Of a stretch of DNA of 64,000 nucleotides, positions 41,425-51,274 are shown in pieces. The notes below the pieces were generated by a model. The model searched no databases. It was given only the letters and a program-made list of their open reading frames with translations, and was not told the DNA's origin. The DNA is from Streptomyces sp. NBC_00358 (GTDB lineage: Bacteria > Actinomycetota > Actinomycetes > Streptomycetales > Streptomycetaceae). Numbering within the stretch: the first letter of the stretch is position 1; each line of letters opens with the position of its first letter. The stretch is taken from the NCBI RefSeq assembly GCF_036099295.1, contig NZ_CP107976.1, positions 3,596,001 through 3,660,000 of the forward strand. Direction: 5' to 3'. A program made the position numbers and the translations under genes.

Positions 41425-42456
41425 ATGACCGAGCATCATCTGCCCTCCGAACTCGAAGTCCCGTCGGAAGCCCCCGACCGGAACCTCGCCCTCGAACTCG
41501 TCCGTGTCACCGAGGCCGCCGCGATGGCCGCGGGCCGCTGGGTCGGCCGCGGCGACAAGAACGGCGCCGACGGCGCCGCCGTCCGGGCCATGCGCACCCT
41601 CGTCTCCACCGTCTCGATGAACGGCGTCGTCGTCATCGGCGAGGGGGAGAAGGACGAGGCGCCGATGCTCTTCAACGGCGAGCGCGTGGGCGACGGAACC
41701 GGTCCCGAGTGCGACATCGCCGTCGACCCGATCGACGGCACCACGCTCACCGCCAAGGGCATGACGAACGCGATCGCCGTGCTGGCCGCAGCCGACCGCG
41801 GCACCATGTTCGACCCGTCCGCCGTCTTCTACATGGACAAGCTGGTCACCGGGCCCGAGGCCGCCGACTTCGTCGACATCAACGCGCCCGTGTCGGTCAA
41901 CATCCGCCGGGTCGCCAAGGCCAAGCGGGTCACCCCCGAGGACGTCACCGTCGTCATCCTCGACCGGCCTCGCCACGACGGGATCATCAAGGAGATCCGG
42001 GACACCGGCGCGCGCATCAAGCTCATCTCCGACGGCGACGTCGCGGGCTCGATCCTGGCGCTGCGCGAGGGCACCGGCATCGACCTGCTGCTCGGCATCG
42101 GCGGCACACCCGAGGGCATCATCTCGGCCTGCGCGGTCAAGTGCCTCGGCGGCACGATCCAGGGCAAGCTGTGGCCGAAGGACGACGAGGAGCGGCAGCG
42201 GGCGGTCGACGCCGGGCACGACCTCGACCGCGTCCTGACCACGAACGACCTGGTCTCCGGCGAGAACGTCTTCTTCGTCGCGACCGGCATCACCGACGGT
42301 GAGCTGCTGCGCGGAGTGCGGTACCGCTCCGAGACCGCGACGACCGAGTCGATCGTGATGCGGTCCAAGTCCGGGACGGTCCGCCAGATCACCTCGGAGC
42401 ACCGGCTGAGCAAGCTGCGTGCGTACAGCGCGATCGACTTCGACCGCGCGAAGTAG
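41425..42456 (+). CDS. glpX: Class II fructose-1,6-bisphosphatase
   Basis: 343 residues from ATG 41425, with AAAGG 9 nt upstream. A GTG at 41419 is a less likely start. Metal and phosphate motifs: [52 protein letters not shown] (split as GIGGTPEG and [12 protein letters not shown]). It catalyses fructose-1,6-bisphosphate hydrolysis and is the main gluconeogenic FBPase of actinobacteria, which lack class I. A stem-loop at 42494-42533 follows. TAGAGT at 41369-41374 may be its -10. Confidence 0.97.
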   Translation: MTEHHLPSELEVPSEAPDRNLALELVRVTEAAAMAAGRWVGRGDKNGADGAAVRAMRTLVSTVSMNGVVVIGEGEKDEAPMLFNGERVGDGTGPECDIAVDPIDGTTLTAKGMTNAIAVLAAADRGTMFDPSAVFYMDKLVTGPEAADFVDINAPVSVNIRRVAKAKRVTPEDVTVVILDRPRHDGIIKEIRDTGARIKLISDGDVAGSILALREGTGIDLLLGIGGTPEGIISACAVKCLGGTIQGKLWPKDDEERQRAVDAGHDLDRVLTTNDLVSGENVFFVATGITDGELLRGVRYRSETATTESIVMRSKSGTVRQITSEHRLSKLRAYSAIDFDRAK

Positions 42457-42493
42457 GACCACCGGCCGAACGGGGCCGGGCGCCGCGAGGCGC

Positions 42494-42533
42494 GAGAGGG
42501 GCGCCCCTTGTGCGGAGGGGCGCCCCTTCTCGT
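42494..42533 (+). terminator. Terminator after glpX
   Basis: Stem GAGAGGGGCGCCCCT with AGGGGCGCCCCTTCTC, one bulged base and a 7-nt loop, followed by TTTCC. Confidence 0.8.
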
Positions 42534-42667
42534 TTCCTGCGCTCACGCCGGACGGCCCCACCACGGGTGAAGCGGCCCGGCATCAGCCCCGCGGCTCTCG
42601 GCCGGCCCCCGCATGCGGGGCGGCCCGGCTCGCACGCGGGGGATCGGTCCGGCTGCCCGCGGGCGGG

Positions 42668-43039
42668 TCAGCCGGCCTGGGCTATCGTGCCCCGCGCGGC
42701 CTTCTTGAGTTCCACGTCGCGGCGGCGGCGCCGCGCGAGCACGACACGGCGCTCGGCGGCGGTGAGACCGCCCCAGACTCCGTACGGCTCGGGTTGCAGC
42801 AGCGCGTGTTCACGGCACTCGACCATGACCGGGCAGCGGGCGCAGACGCGCTTGGCCGCCTCCTCGCGGGAGAGCCGGGAAGCGGTCGGCTCCTTGGAGG
42901 GGGCGAAGAACAGGCCGGCTTCGTCCCGTCGGCACACCGCCTCCGTGTGCCATGGCGCTTCCTGGTCCCTGTCCCGCACTGGCGCCCGCTGGGCCGGAAC
43001 GGCAGCTACCTGCAGGGACTGATGCGGCGGTTGCAGCAC
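42668..43039 (-). CDS. wblI: WhiB-like iron-sulfur regulator
   Basis: 123 residues from GTG 43039, with GGAG 8 nt upstream. The four iron-sulfur cysteines are C36, C66, C69 and C75 in the C-Xn-C-X2-C-X5-C pattern. PYGVWGG is at 85-91 and a basic C-terminal stretch (RRVVLARRRRR) supplies DNA contact. WhiB-like proteins bind the primary sigma factor region 4 and respond to redox or nitric oxide through the cluster. Position between glpX and a DUF1707 gene matches S. coelicolor wblI from memory, so the symbol is by synteny. Confidence 0.93.
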   Translation of the reverse strand: MLQPPHQSLQVAAVPAQRAPVRDRDQEAPWHTEAVCRRDEAGLFFAPSKEPTASRLSREEAAKRVCARCPVMVECREHALLQPEPYGVWGGLTAAERRVVLARRRRRDVELKKAARGTIAQAG

Positions 43040-43238
43040 GGTCTACTCCTGACGACGGCTTCGCGAGCGTGCCGGGTACTGCGGAAAGTTCCACAGCACC
43101 CTCCAAGAGGGGATGCAGCAAGCCCTACCCGCTGTGCGCGCGCCTATGCACTGCGTTCCGAAGCCCGGCCCTTCTCGCGCGTGATCGATCGTCCGCCGCC
43201 GGACCACCGCGCGTCCGCCGCCGACGCGTTCACCGGCG

Positions 43239-43967
43239 TCAGCGGTCCAGGTGCTTGCGCAGACCCCGGTCCAGCCGCTCGGCCACCCGGTCGTTCACCC
43301 GGCTCGCGACCCGGTCGAGGATGTCCGCGATCCGCTTGCCGCGCTTGGGCCTCGCCTCGACGTTCCCCAGGACGGCGAGACCGTCGACGTAGACCACGGG
43401 TGCGTCGGGGTCGCCCGAGTCCAGTGTGTCCACCTCGAAATTGCCCAGCACACCGCCGCCGCTGCCCCGCAGCGAGACGTTCTCCGGGACGTCGATCTCG
43501 ACGTTGCCGAAGACGGAGATCGCCTTGATGACGACCTGCTGGTACTCGAAGATCGCCTCGCTCAGGTCGATCTCGACGTTGCCGAAGACCGCGTAGGCGT
43601 GGATCCGCCGGCCCGCCCGCCAGCGGCCCTTGCGGACGGCGGAGCTGAAGACCGCCACCACGTTGTCGTCGGCCTCCACCGGGATCGCGCCCTGGGTGGG
43701 ACGGTTGGGCGCGGAGGCGTACGAGGAGGTCGCGCGGCCCGTGTGGGCGGCGGGCAGGTCCCGGACGAACTGGTCGAGCTCACCCACCGTCTTGGTGGCC
43801 AGCACCCCCTCCACCCGCTCGGCGTGCTCCTCCGCGGTCAGGCGCCCTTCGGCGACGGCCTCGCGCAGGATGTCGGTGATCCGGTCGCGGTCGGCGTCCG
43901 AGGCGCGCAGCTCGGCCGGCTTCGCCGCCGTGGCGGGGGTCGCGTCGGGGCTCTTTTGAAGGTCCAC
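43239..43967 (-). CDS. DUF1707 and LiaF-like (cell-wall-active antibiotic response) protein
   Basis: 242 residues from GTG 43967, which has a weak ribosome site. DUF1707 domain at residues 18-72: LRASDADRDRITDILREAVAEGRLT (in part DADRDRITDILREAV) and EEHAERVEGVLATKTVGEL. The second half has repeated short beta-strand motifs VFGNVEIDL, VFGNVEIDVP and VLGNFEVD, as in LiaF/DUF2154 adhesin-like domains. It ends in a coiled, basic helix. No transmembrane segments. Role in envelope stress is suggested by family only. Confidence 0.88.
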   Translation of the reverse strand: MDLQKSPDATPATAAKPAELRASDADRDRITDILREAVAEGRLTAEEHAERVEGVLATKTVGELDQFVRDLPAAHTGRATSSYASAPNRPTQGAIPVEADDNVVAVFSSAVRKGRWRAGRRIHAYAVFGNVEIDLSEAIFEYQQVVIKAISVFGNVEIDVPENVSLRGSGGGVLGNFEVDTLDSGDPDAPVVYVDGLAVLGNVEARPKRGKRIADILDRVASRVNDRVAERLDRGLRKHLDR

Positions 43968-44238
43968 GGCAACAGCGTACCCAAACGCGATAGATCGCGA
44001 CTACCCCTCTCCCGTCGCCTGTGGAAAACCGGCCGCCGGGCCGCGCGCCGTCCGCTCAGCCGTCCGCGCCGTCGGTCCGGTGCCCGAACTGAGCCTTACC
44101 TCACAGTCTCGGCGTCCCCGTCAGGTTCTACGCTGGTGGACGCTGCCGATGACGGCCGGCCTCCGGCGAGTGAGCCGAAGGGGCGCGCCCGAGGCGAACG
44201 AGCCCCAAAAGCTGTCTGTCGAGTGAGGAATGGGCGAG

Positions 44239-45906
44239 ATGCCTGAGTTCGCGTACACCGATCTGCTCCCCCAGGGAGAGGACACCACCCCGTACCGGCT
44301 GGTGACCTCCGAGGGTGTCTCCACCTTCGAGGCCGACGGGCGCACGTTCCTCAAGGTCGAGCCGGAGGCGCTGCGCGAGCTCGCCGCGGAGGCCATCCAC
44401 GACATCCAGCACTACCTGCGGCCCGCGCACCTCGCCCAGCTTCGCCGCATCATCGACGACCCCGAGGCGTCGGCCAACGACAAGTTCGTCGCGCTGGACC
44501 TGCTGAAGAACGCGAACATCGCGGCCGCGGGCGTCCTGCCCATGTGCCAGGACACCGGCACCGCGATCGTCATGGGCAAGCGCGGCCAGAACGTGCTCAC
44601 CGAGGGCGGCGACGAGGCGGCCCTCTCGCGCGGCATCTACGACGCCTACCTGAACCTGAACCTGCGCTATTCGCAGATGGCCCCGCTGACCATGTGGGAC
44701 GAGAAGAACACGGGCTCGAACCTGCCGGCGCAGATCGAGCTGTACGCCACCGACGGCGGCGCCTACAAGTTCCTGTTCATGGCCAAGGGCGGCGGCTCCG
44801 CCAACAAGTCGTTCCTCTACCAGGAGACCAAGGCGGTCCTCAACGAGGGCTCCATGATGAAGTTCCTGGAGGAGAAGATCCGCTCCCTGGGAACGGCCGC
44901 CTGCCCGCCGTACCACCTGGCGATCGTCGTCGGCGGCACCAGCGCCGAGTACGCGCTGAAGACCGCGAAGTACGCCTCCGCGCACTACCTGGACGAGATC
45001 CCGTCCGAGGGCTCCGAGCTCGGGCACGGCTTCCGGGACAAGGACCTGGAGGAGAAGGTCTTCGAGCTGACGCAGAGGATCGGCATCGGCGCGCAGTTCG
45101 GCGGCAAGTACTTCTGCCACGACGTACGCGTGGTGCGCCTGCCCCGCCACGGCGCGTCCTGCCCGGTCGCGATCGCCGTCTCCTGCTCGGCCGACCGCCA
45201 GGCCGTCGCGAAGATCACCGCCGAGGGCGTCTTCCTGGAGCAGTTGGAGACCGACCCCGCGCGCTTCCTGCCGGACACGACCGACGAGCACCTCGACGAG
45301 GCCGGCGACGTCGTGAAGATCGACCTCAACCAGCCGATGGACGACATCCTCGCCGCGCTGACGAAGTACCCGGTCAAGACCCGTCTCTCGCTCTCCGGCC
45401 CGCTCGTCGTGGCGCGCGACATCGCGCACGCCAAGATCAAGGAGCGGCTGGACGCGGGCGAGGAGATGCCGCAGTACCTGAAGGACCACCCGGTGTACTA
45501 CGCGGGCCCGGCCAAGACCCCCGAGGGCTACGCGTCCGGCTCCTTCGGCCCGACGACCGCGGGCCGCATGGACTCGTACGTCGAGCAGTTCCAGGCGGCG
45601 GGCGGCTCCAAGGTGATGCTGGCCAAGGGCAACCGCAGCAAGCAGGTGACGGACGCCTGCGACGCGCACGGCGGCTTCTACCTCGGCTCCATCGGCGGCC
45701 CGGCCGCCCGGCTCGCCCAGGACTGCATCAAGAAGGTCGAGGTCGTCGAGTACGAGGAGCTCGGCATGGAGGCCGTCTGGAAGATCGAGGTCGAGGACTT
45801 CCCGGCCTTCGTCGTGGTCGACGACAAGGGCAACGACTTCTTCCAGGACCCCGCGCCCGCCCCGACCTTCACGACGATCCCGGTACGGGGTCCGGGGCTG
45901 GCCTAG
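44239..45906 (+). CDS. Class I fumarate hydratase (iron-sulfur)
   Basis: 555 residues from ATG 44239. The upstream in-frame ATG at 44230 overlaps the GAGG ribosome site and is less likely. The 4Fe-4S ligands are in [19 protein letters not shown] and [30 protein letters not shown] and [11 protein letters not shown] are typical of the alpha region, [12 protein letters not shown] and [14 protein letters not shown] of the beta region, here fused. It interconverts fumarate and malate and is oxygen- and superoxide-sensitive. The oxygen-stable class II enzyme is encoded just downstream, so the organism has both. Confidence 0.96.
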   Translation: MPEFAYTDLLPQGEDTTPYRLVTSEGVSTFEADGRTFLKVEPEALRELAAEAIHDIQHYLRPAHLAQLRRIIDDPEASANDKFVALDLLKNANIAAAGVLPMCQDTGTAIVMGKRGQNVLTEGGDEAALSRGIYDAYLNLNLRYSQMAPLTMWDEKNTGSNLPAQIELYATDGGAYKFLFMAKGGGSANKSFLYQETKAVLNEGSMMKFLEEKIRSLGTAACPPYHLAIVVGGTSAEYALKTAKYASAHYLDEIPSEGSELGHGFRDKDLEEKVFELTQRIGIGAQFGGKYFCHDVRVVRLPRHGASCPVAIAVSCSADRQAVAKITAEGVFLEQLETDPARFLPDTTDEHLDEAGDVVKIDLNQPMDDILAALTKYPVKTRLSLSGPLVVARDIAHAKIKERLDAGEEMPQYLKDHPVYYAGPAKTPEGYASGSFGPTTAGRMDSYVEQFQAAGGSKVMLAKGNRSKQVTDACDAHGGFYLGSIGGPAARLAQDCIKKVEVVEYEELGMEAVWKIEVEDFPAFVVVDDKGNDFFQDPAPAPTFTTIPVRGPGLA

Positions 45907-46115
45907 TGCCTGCCCGTGCGGCGTACTCCGTCCGGGTGACGGCGCACGGGGAGCCCTCGTGCGTGACGCCGTACGAGCCAGGTGAACGGCCGCCCACCGG
46001 GCGGCCGTCCGTCCTGGGCCGCACCGGTGCCGGGCCGCCCGGCGGAACGCCTCGTGCCCGCCGGGCGGGAACAGCGGCGGGCTCCGCGATGCTGTCCCCC
46101 ATGGAGGTGTCACCA

Positions 46116-47519
46116 ATGGCAGACGGCCAGGGCGAAGGCGCGTACCGGATCGAGCACGACTCCATGGGTGAGGTGCGGGTGCCCGTGGACGCGAAATGGC
46201 GGGCGCAGACGCAGCGCGCCGTGGAGAACTTCCCGATCTCGGGACAGCGCATCGAGCGCGCGCACATCGAGGCCCTCGCCCGGATCAAGGCCGCCGCCGC
46301 GAAGGTGAACGGCGAGCTGGGCGTGATCGGCAAGGACATCGCCGAGGCGGTCCAGGAGGCGGCCGCGGAGGTCGCCGAGGGGCGCTGGGACGCGCACTTC
46401 CCGGTCGACGTCTTCCAGACGGGCTCCGGGACCTCCTCCAACATGAACGCCAACGAGGTCATCGCCACGCTCGCCACCGAGCGGCTGGGCCGGGACGTCC
46501 ACCCCAACGACCATGTGAACGCCTCGCAGTCGAGCAACGACGTGTTCCCGTCCTCGATCCACATCGCCGCGACCGCCGCCGTGACCCGCGACCTCGTGCC
46601 CGCGCTGGAGCATCTCGCCGCCGCGCTCGGCCGCAAGTCGGAGGAGTTCGCCGACGTGGTGAAGTCCGGGCGCACCCACCTCATGGACGCGACGCCGGTG
46701 ACGCTGGGCCAGGAGTTCGGGGGGTACGCGGCCCAGGTGCGGTACGGGGTCGAGCGGCTGCAGGCCTCGCTGCCGCGGCTGGCCGAACTCCCGCTCGGCG
46801 GCACGGCCGTGGGGACGGGGATCAACACACCCCCCGGGTTCTCCGCCGCGGTGATCGCGGAGGTGGCGCGGGCGACCGGGCTGCCGCTGACCGAGGCGCG
46901 CGACCACTTCGAGGCGCAGGGGGCGCGGGACGGGATCGTGGAGACGAGCGGGCAGCTCAGGACCATCGCCGTCGGACTGACCAAGATCGCGAACGATCTG
47001 CGGTGGATGGCGTCGGGGCCGCGCACCGGACTGTCCGAGATCAGTCTCCCGGACCTCCAGCCGGGGTCCTCGATCATGCCGGGCAAGGTGAACCCGGTCA
47101 TTCCCGAGGCGGTGCTGATGGTCGCCGCCCAGGTGACGGGGAACGACGCGACCGTCGCCGTCGCGGGCGCGGCCGGGAACTTCGAGCTCAACGTGATGCT
47201 GCCGGTGATCGCCAGGAACGTCCTGGAGTCGGTCCGGCTGCTCGCGAACGTCGCACGGCTGCTCGCCGACCGCACGGTCGACGGGATCGTCGCGCACCGC
47301 GAGCGGGCCCGGGAGTACGCGGAGTCCTCGCCGTCCGTGGTGACGCCGCTGAACAAGTACATCGGGTACGAGGAGGCCGCCAAGGTCGCCAAGAAGGCGC
47401 TGGCGGAGCGGAAGACGATTCGCCGGGTGGTCCTGGACTCGGGGTACGTGGAACGCGGTGACCTGAGCCTGGAGCAGTTGGACGAGGCCTTGGATGTCCT
47501 GCGGATGACGCACCCGTAA
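46116..47519 (+). CDS. fumC: Class II fumarate hydratase
   Basis: 467 residues from ATG 46116 with GGAGG 8 nt upstream. Superfamily motifs: [45 protein letters not shown] and the signature [12 protein letters not shown]. It lies 209 bp downstream of the class I gene on the same strand, with its own presumed promoter in between. It is the iron-free, tetrameric fumarase of the TCA cycle. Confidence 0.97.
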   Translation: MADGQGEGAYRIEHDSMGEVRVPVDAKWRAQTQRAVENFPISGQRIERAHIEALARIKAAAAKVNGELGVIGKDIAEAVQEAAAEVAEGRWDAHFPVDVFQTGSGTSSNMNANEVIATLATERLGRDVHPNDHVNASQSSNDVFPSSIHIAATAAVTRDLVPALEHLAAALGRKSEEFADVVKSGRTHLMDATPVTLGQEFGGYAAQVRYGVERLQASLPRLAELPLGGTAVGTGINTPPGFSAAVIAEVARATGLPLTEARDHFEAQGARDGIVETSGQLRTIAVGLTKIANDLRWMASGPRTGLSEISLPDLQPGSSIMPGKVNPVIPEAVLMVAAQVTGNDATVAVAGAAGNFELNVMLPVIARNVLESVRLLANVARLLADRTVDGIVAHRERAREYAESSPSVVTPLNKYIGYEEAAKVAKKALAERKTIRRVVLDSGYVERGDLSLEQLDEALDVLRMTHP

Positions 47520-47622
47520 CGGCCGGCACCCGAGGTGAAACGCCTGATGACAGCTCCGTAACAGCAGTTCCCCGATAGCGCGAACCTTGACGCCCGCCGC
47601 CGCGTCGTATGCGTGGGACACC

Positions 47623-47628
47623 TAATAT
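47623..47628 (+). promoter_or_regulatory. -10 box TAATAT upstream of the DUF402 gene
   Basis: TAATAT ends 6 nt before ATG 47635, so transcription would start at or next to the start codon. This suggests a leaderless mRNA. Confidence 0.6.
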
Positions 47629-47634
47629 CTGGTC

Positions 47635-48327
47635 ATGGCAGAGGGTGGAGCGGTGAGACGAGCGGAAGCGGGCGGGCCGACGGCGTACTGGAAGCCCGGT
47701 AGTCAGGTCCTGTGGCGGTACCGGGAGAACGGCGGCGAGCGCGTCCACATCTGCCGTCCCGTGACCGTCGTACGGGACGACGCCGACCTGCTCGCGGTGT
47801 GGATGGCGCCGGGCACGGAGTGCGTGAAACCGGTGCTCGCCGACGGTTCCCCGGTGCACGGGGAGCCGCTGGAGTCGCGTTACACCAAACCACGCGCGGT
47901 CCGGCGCGACCGCTGGTTCGGGACCGGGGTGCTGAAGCTGGCGCGGCCGGGCGACCCCTGGTCGGTGTGGCTGTTCTGGGACCAGGGCTGGCGTTTCAAG
48001 AACTGGTACGTGAACCTGGAGGCCCCGCTCACCCGTTGGGCGCGCGGGGTGGACTCCGAGGACCACTTCCTCGACATCTCGGTCCACCCGGACCGGAGTT
48101 GGCGCTGGCTCGACGAGGACGAATTCGCCATGGCGCAGCGGGCCGGTCTGATGGATGCTCAACTGGCGGCACGGGTGAGGAAGGCGGGGTGGTCCGCGGT
48201 GGAGGTGATCCGCGCCTGGGGCGCGCCGTTCTCGGACGGATGGCAGCACTGGAGGCCCGATCCGGGCTGGCCTGTTCCCGCTCTGCCGGATGACTGGGAC
48301 CGTACGCCCGCGCACGTGTCCTCATGA
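47635..48327 (+). CDS. DUF402 (FomD-like) family protein
   Basis: 230 residues. The core matches DUF402: WKPGSQVLWRYRENG, VTVVRDDADLLAVWM, WSVWLFWDQGWRFKNWYVNLE (in part WDQGWRFKNWYVNLE), EDHFLDISVHPDRSWRWLDEDEF (in part DHFLDISVHPDRSW). FomD is a nucleotidyl-phosphonate hydrolase in fosfomycin biosynthesis, and related proteins hydrolyse nucleoside diphosphate derivatives. The Asp/Glu/Trp residues of the pocket are present, but the substrate is unknown. Confidence 0.87.
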   Translation: MAEGGAVRRAEAGGPTAYWKPGSQVLWRYRENGGERVHICRPVTVVRDDADLLAVWMAPGTECVKPVLADGSPVHGEPLESRYTKPRAVRRDRWFGTGVLKLARPGDPWSVWLFWDQGWRFKNWYVNLEAPLTRWARGVDSEDHFLDISVHPDRSWRWLDEDEFAMAQRAGLMDAQLAARVRKAGWSAVEVIRAWGAPFSDGWQHWRPDPGWPVPALPDDWDRTPAHVSS

Positions 48328-48332
48328 GACCC

Positions 48333-48363
48333 TTGATGCGCCCCCGTGGTACAACCGTAGGAT
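48333..48363 (+). promoter_or_regulatory. Candidate promoter before the small ORF/phosphatase pair
   Basis: TTGATG (48333-48338), 19-bp spacer, TAGGAT (48358-48363), about 85 bp upstream of GTG 48447 and just after the DUF402 stop. Confidence 0.45.
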
Positions 48364-48446
48364 CGTCTTCCGCAAGGGCGCACGGCAGCAACAACTCCCG
48401 CAGGATGAGCCGGGCTTGACCATATGTCACCGAGGGGCGGCAGGAC

Positions 48447-48743
48447 GTGAGCGAGGGGTACGAGGCGTACGGCGGCGTGGCCGGCCAGGGACCGGCCGTA
48501 TCGCGCGGGCCGGTCACGACGGCCGCGCGGGCGGGGGCTTCGGCCACCGCCCTCCTGTCGGCACGGGTCGTTCCTGGCCGCCCGCAGGCCGTATCGTGCC
48601 GGGCGGCGGCTCTCCTTGCCGTCGTTCCCGGCCCTGACGACACGCAGAATCCGTTCCTGGGGCACACATTCCGGGTATCGGGGCTGCGGGACGAACTGCG
48701 CGCACGGCGCGCAGCCCCGGACGGATGGATTCGACACGCGTGA
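48447..48743 (+). CDS. Possible small protein overlapping the phosphatase start
   Basis: 98 residues from GTG 48447 (GGCAGGAC upstream). The sequence is Ala/Gly/Arg/Val-rich with no recognised domain. Its TGA overlaps the GTG start of the next gene as GTGA, the usual layout for translational coupling. That overlap supports it, but the bland composition means it could be untranslated leader. Confidence 0.35.
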   Translation: MSEGYEAYGGVAGQGPAVSRGPVTTAARAGASATALLSARVVPGRPQAVSCRAAALLAVVPGPDDTQNPFLGHTFRVSGLRDELRARRAAPDGWIRHA

Positions 48744-50890
48744 CGGAGCACCCCACCTCGCACGAGCGCCGGCAGAGCGGCGCCGGCCGGCCGCCCGCCC
48801 CCGCGGACCCTCGCGGGGCGCTCCTGCGTACCTCCGAGCAGCCGTCCCAGCTACCGGGTTCCGGCGCGTTACCGGTACAGGCCCGTACGGGCGACGCGCC
48901 GAGGAGCTCGGGTACGGCCACGCCGCGCGGCAAGCGCGGCAAGGCCGGCGGCAAGGTGCCCGCCGACGCCGGCATGTCCTCGGGCACGGACGTGCCGTCC
49001 GCCGCGTCCTCCGGGCCCGGTCCGGAGCACTCGCAGCCGTCGGCGACCGAGCCCGACCCGCACCGCCCGCGGCCCGCGCCGGAGGGCATCCCGATCCAGC
49101 CGGACGCCGAGCAGGGCCGCGCCTCGCGGACCTCCGGCGCCAAGGAGCGCCGTACGGGTCAGGGTGTCCCGCAGGGCGGACCGATGCCGATGCGGCGGGA
49201 CGGGGACCGGCTGCGCTTCGTGGGGGCCGCGACCCGGCGGATCGCCCGGGGCATCGACCTCGACGAGATCGTGATGGGGCTGTGCCGGGCCACCGTGCCC
49301 ACCTTCTCCGACGCGATCCTCGTCTATCTGCGCGATCCGCTGCCGGTCGGCGACGAGCGGCCCACGGGTCCCCTCGTGCTGCGGCTGCGGCGCACGGACC
49401 GGATTCCCGAGGAACGGGACACCGAGAGCGGATTCATGTCCGCGCTGCGGCCCGAGCCCAGTGAGCTGTCGGCGATGACGGCAGAGCTGTGCGAGGTGCG
49501 CCCCGGTGGCGCGCTCGCCGAGGTGCTGCGCGGTGTGCGGCCGGTGTTCGCGGACGCGCCCGCGGCGCGTGCCGCGCTGCCCGAACTGCTCGGCGACGAT
49601 CTGCCGGTGCCGAGCGGGCAGCGGGCGATCCTCGCCCCGCTGCGCGGCCGGCGCCGGGTGATCGGCGCCGCGCTGTTCCTGCGCCGGCCGGAGCGGCTCG
49701 CCTTCGAGGCGGACGATCTGCTGGTCGCGGCGCAGCTCGCCACGCACAGCGCGCTCGGTATCGACAAGGCGGTGCTGTACGGCCGCGAGGCGTACATCGC
49801 GGACGAGCTGCAGCGCACGATGCTGCCCGAGACGCTGCCGCGTCCCACGGGCGTACGGCTCGCGTCCCGCTATCTGCCGGCCGCGGAGACGGCGCGGGTG
49901 GGCGGCGACTGGTACGACGCGATCCCGCTGCCGGGCAGCCGGGTCGCGCTGGTCGTCGGCGATGTGATGGGCCACTCCATGACGTCGGCGGCGATCATGG
50001 GCCAGCTGCGGACCACGGCGCAGACCCTCGCGGGGCTGGATCTGCCGCCGCAGGAGGTGCTGCACCATCTGGACGAGCAGGCGCAGCGGCTCGGCACGGA
50101 CCGCATGGCGACCTGCCTGTACGCCGTCTACGACCCGGTGTCGCACCGGATCACGATCGCCAACGCGGGCCATCCGCCGCCGGTGCTGCTGCATCTGGGC
50201 GGGCGGGCCGAGGTGCTGCGGGTGCCGCCGGGTGCCCCGATCGGTGTGGGCGGGGTCGATTTCGAGGCGGTGGAGCTGGACGCGCCCGCCGGGGCGACGC
50301 TGCTGCTGTACACGGACGGGCTGGTCGAGTCGCGGCTCCGCGACGTCTGGACCGGGATAGAGCAGTTGCGCGAGAAGCTCGCGGCGGTCGCGGCGCTGAC
50401 CGGGCCGGATCATCCGCCGCCGCTGGAAGCTCTGTGCGACGAGGTGCTCGACATGCTCGGCCCGGGTGACCGGGACGACGACATCGCGCTGCTCGCCGCG
50501 CGGTTCGACGGGATCGCGCCGAGCGATGTCGCGTACTGGTTCCTGGAGCCGGAGGACGCGGCGCCGGGCCGGGCCCGGCGCCTGGCCCGGCGGGCTCTGG
50601 CCCGCTGGGGCATGGAGGACATGACCGACTCCGTGGAGCTGCTGGTCAGCGAGGTCGTGACGAACGCGGTGCGGTACGCGTCGCGGCCGGTGACGCTGCG
50701 GCTGCTGCGGACGGACGTCCTGCGCTGCGAGGTCGGCGACGACGTGCCGCAGCTCCCGCGGCTGCGGCAGGCGCGGGCCACGGACGAGGGCGGTCGCGGG
50801 CTGTTCCTGGTGAACCGGCTGGCGCGACGGTGGGGGGCGACCCGGCTGAGTACGGGAAAGGTCGTCTGGTTCGAGTTGAACCGGAACTGA
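48740..50890 (+). CDS. GAF-SpoIIE (PP2C) phosphatase with ATPase domain
   Basis: 716 residues from GTG 48740, chosen for the GTGA overlap and a start resembling relatives (TEHPTSHERRQ). An upstream in-frame ATG at 48725 is possible. The N-terminal 150 residues are Pro/Gly/Ala-rich and disordered. GAF (about 155-345) is followed by PP2C/SpoIIE (about 365-570) with GGDWYDAIPLP and LVVGDVMGHS, then an RsbW-like ATPase (about 590-710) with SEVVTNAVRYAS and DEGGRGLFLVN. Like the enzyme at 22637, it probably resets an anti-sigma switch, but it lacks PAS sensors. Confidence 0.93.
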   Translation: MTEHPTSHERRQSGAGRPPAPADPRGALLRTSEQPSQLPGSGALPVQARTGDAPRSSGTATPRGKRGKAGGKVPADAGMSSGTDVPSAASSGPGPEHSQPSATEPDPHRPRPAPEGIPIQPDAEQGRASRTSGAKERRTGQGVPQGGPMPMRRDGDRLRFVGAATRRIARGIDLDEIVMGLCRATVPTFSDAILVYLRDPLPVGDERPTGPLVLRLRRTDRIPEERDTESGFMSALRPEPSELSAMTAELCEVRPGGALAEVLRGVRPVFADAPAARAALPELLGDDLPVPSGQRAILAPLRGRRRVIGAALFLRRPERLAFEADDLLVAAQLATHSALGIDKAVLYGREAYIADELQRTMLPETLPRPTGVRLASRYLPAAETARVGGDWYDAIPLPGSRVALVVGDVMGHSMTSAAIMGQLRTTAQTLAGLDLPPQEVLHHLDEQAQRLGTDRMATCLYAVYDPVSHRITIANAGHPPPVLLHLGGRAEVLRVPPGAPIGVGGVDFEAVELDAPAGATLLLYTDGLVESRLRDVWTGIEQLREKLAAVAALTGPDHPPPLEALCDEVLDMLGPGDRDDDIALLAARFDGIAPSDVAYWFLEPEDAAPGRARRLARRALARWGMEDMTDSVELLVSEVVTNAVRYASRPVTLRLLRTDVLRCEVGDDVPQLPRLRQARATDEGGRGLFLVNRLARRWGATRLSTGKVVWFELNRN

Positions 50891-50919
50891 CCGGGTACCC
50901 GTCGGGCCTCACCCCGGCG

Positions 50920-51186
50920 GACCGGCCCTGAACCGGTTCCGGACCGGACCGGGACCAGCGCTGAACCGGTCCCGGAACGGACCGGCGCTGAACGGTGCCG
51001 GGCCCGCCGGTTCCGGACCGTGCGGGTGCCGGACCTGCCGGGCCTGCCGGTCTTGGACCGTGCCGGTCCCGGGGCCGTACGGGCACCGGACCTGCCGGTG
51101 CCGGACCTGCCGGTGTTGGACCTGTCCGTTTCGGACCCGTGCGGCGCCCGGCCTGGCGGTGCCGGACCGTGCGGGCGCCGGGCGGG
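50920..51186. repeat. Degenerate CCGGACCTGCCGGT-type repeats upstream of the catalase gene
   Basis: About 270 bp of variations on GAACCGGTTCCGGACC, then CCGGACCTGCCGGT, on both strands low-complexity (Gly/Pro/Arg). No gene is supported. It occupies most of the 384-bp gap between the phosphatase and the catalase. Confidence 0.8.
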
Positions 51187-51188
51187 TT

Positions 51189-51205
51189 CCATGTTGCCGA
51201 CATGG
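51189..51205. promoter_or_regulatory. Dyad in the catalase promoter region
   Basis: CCATGT-TGCCG-ACATGG, perfect 6-bp arms with a 5-bp spacer, about 70 bp upstream of the catalase start. It could be the operator of a Fur/PerR-type (CatR-like) regulator. None is encoded in this window. Confidence 0.45.
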
Positions 51206-51274
51206 TGTCGGCGGCGTTGACTGCTGGGGTGAGCGAAGCGACCTGACGACCTCATCTCCGACAGGAGGACGCTC

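Noticed and set aside
50897..51200. Possible gene in the CCGGACC repeats
   Set aside because: Frames exist on both strands but encode only degenerate Gly/Pro/Arg/Thr repeats and have no ribosome site.
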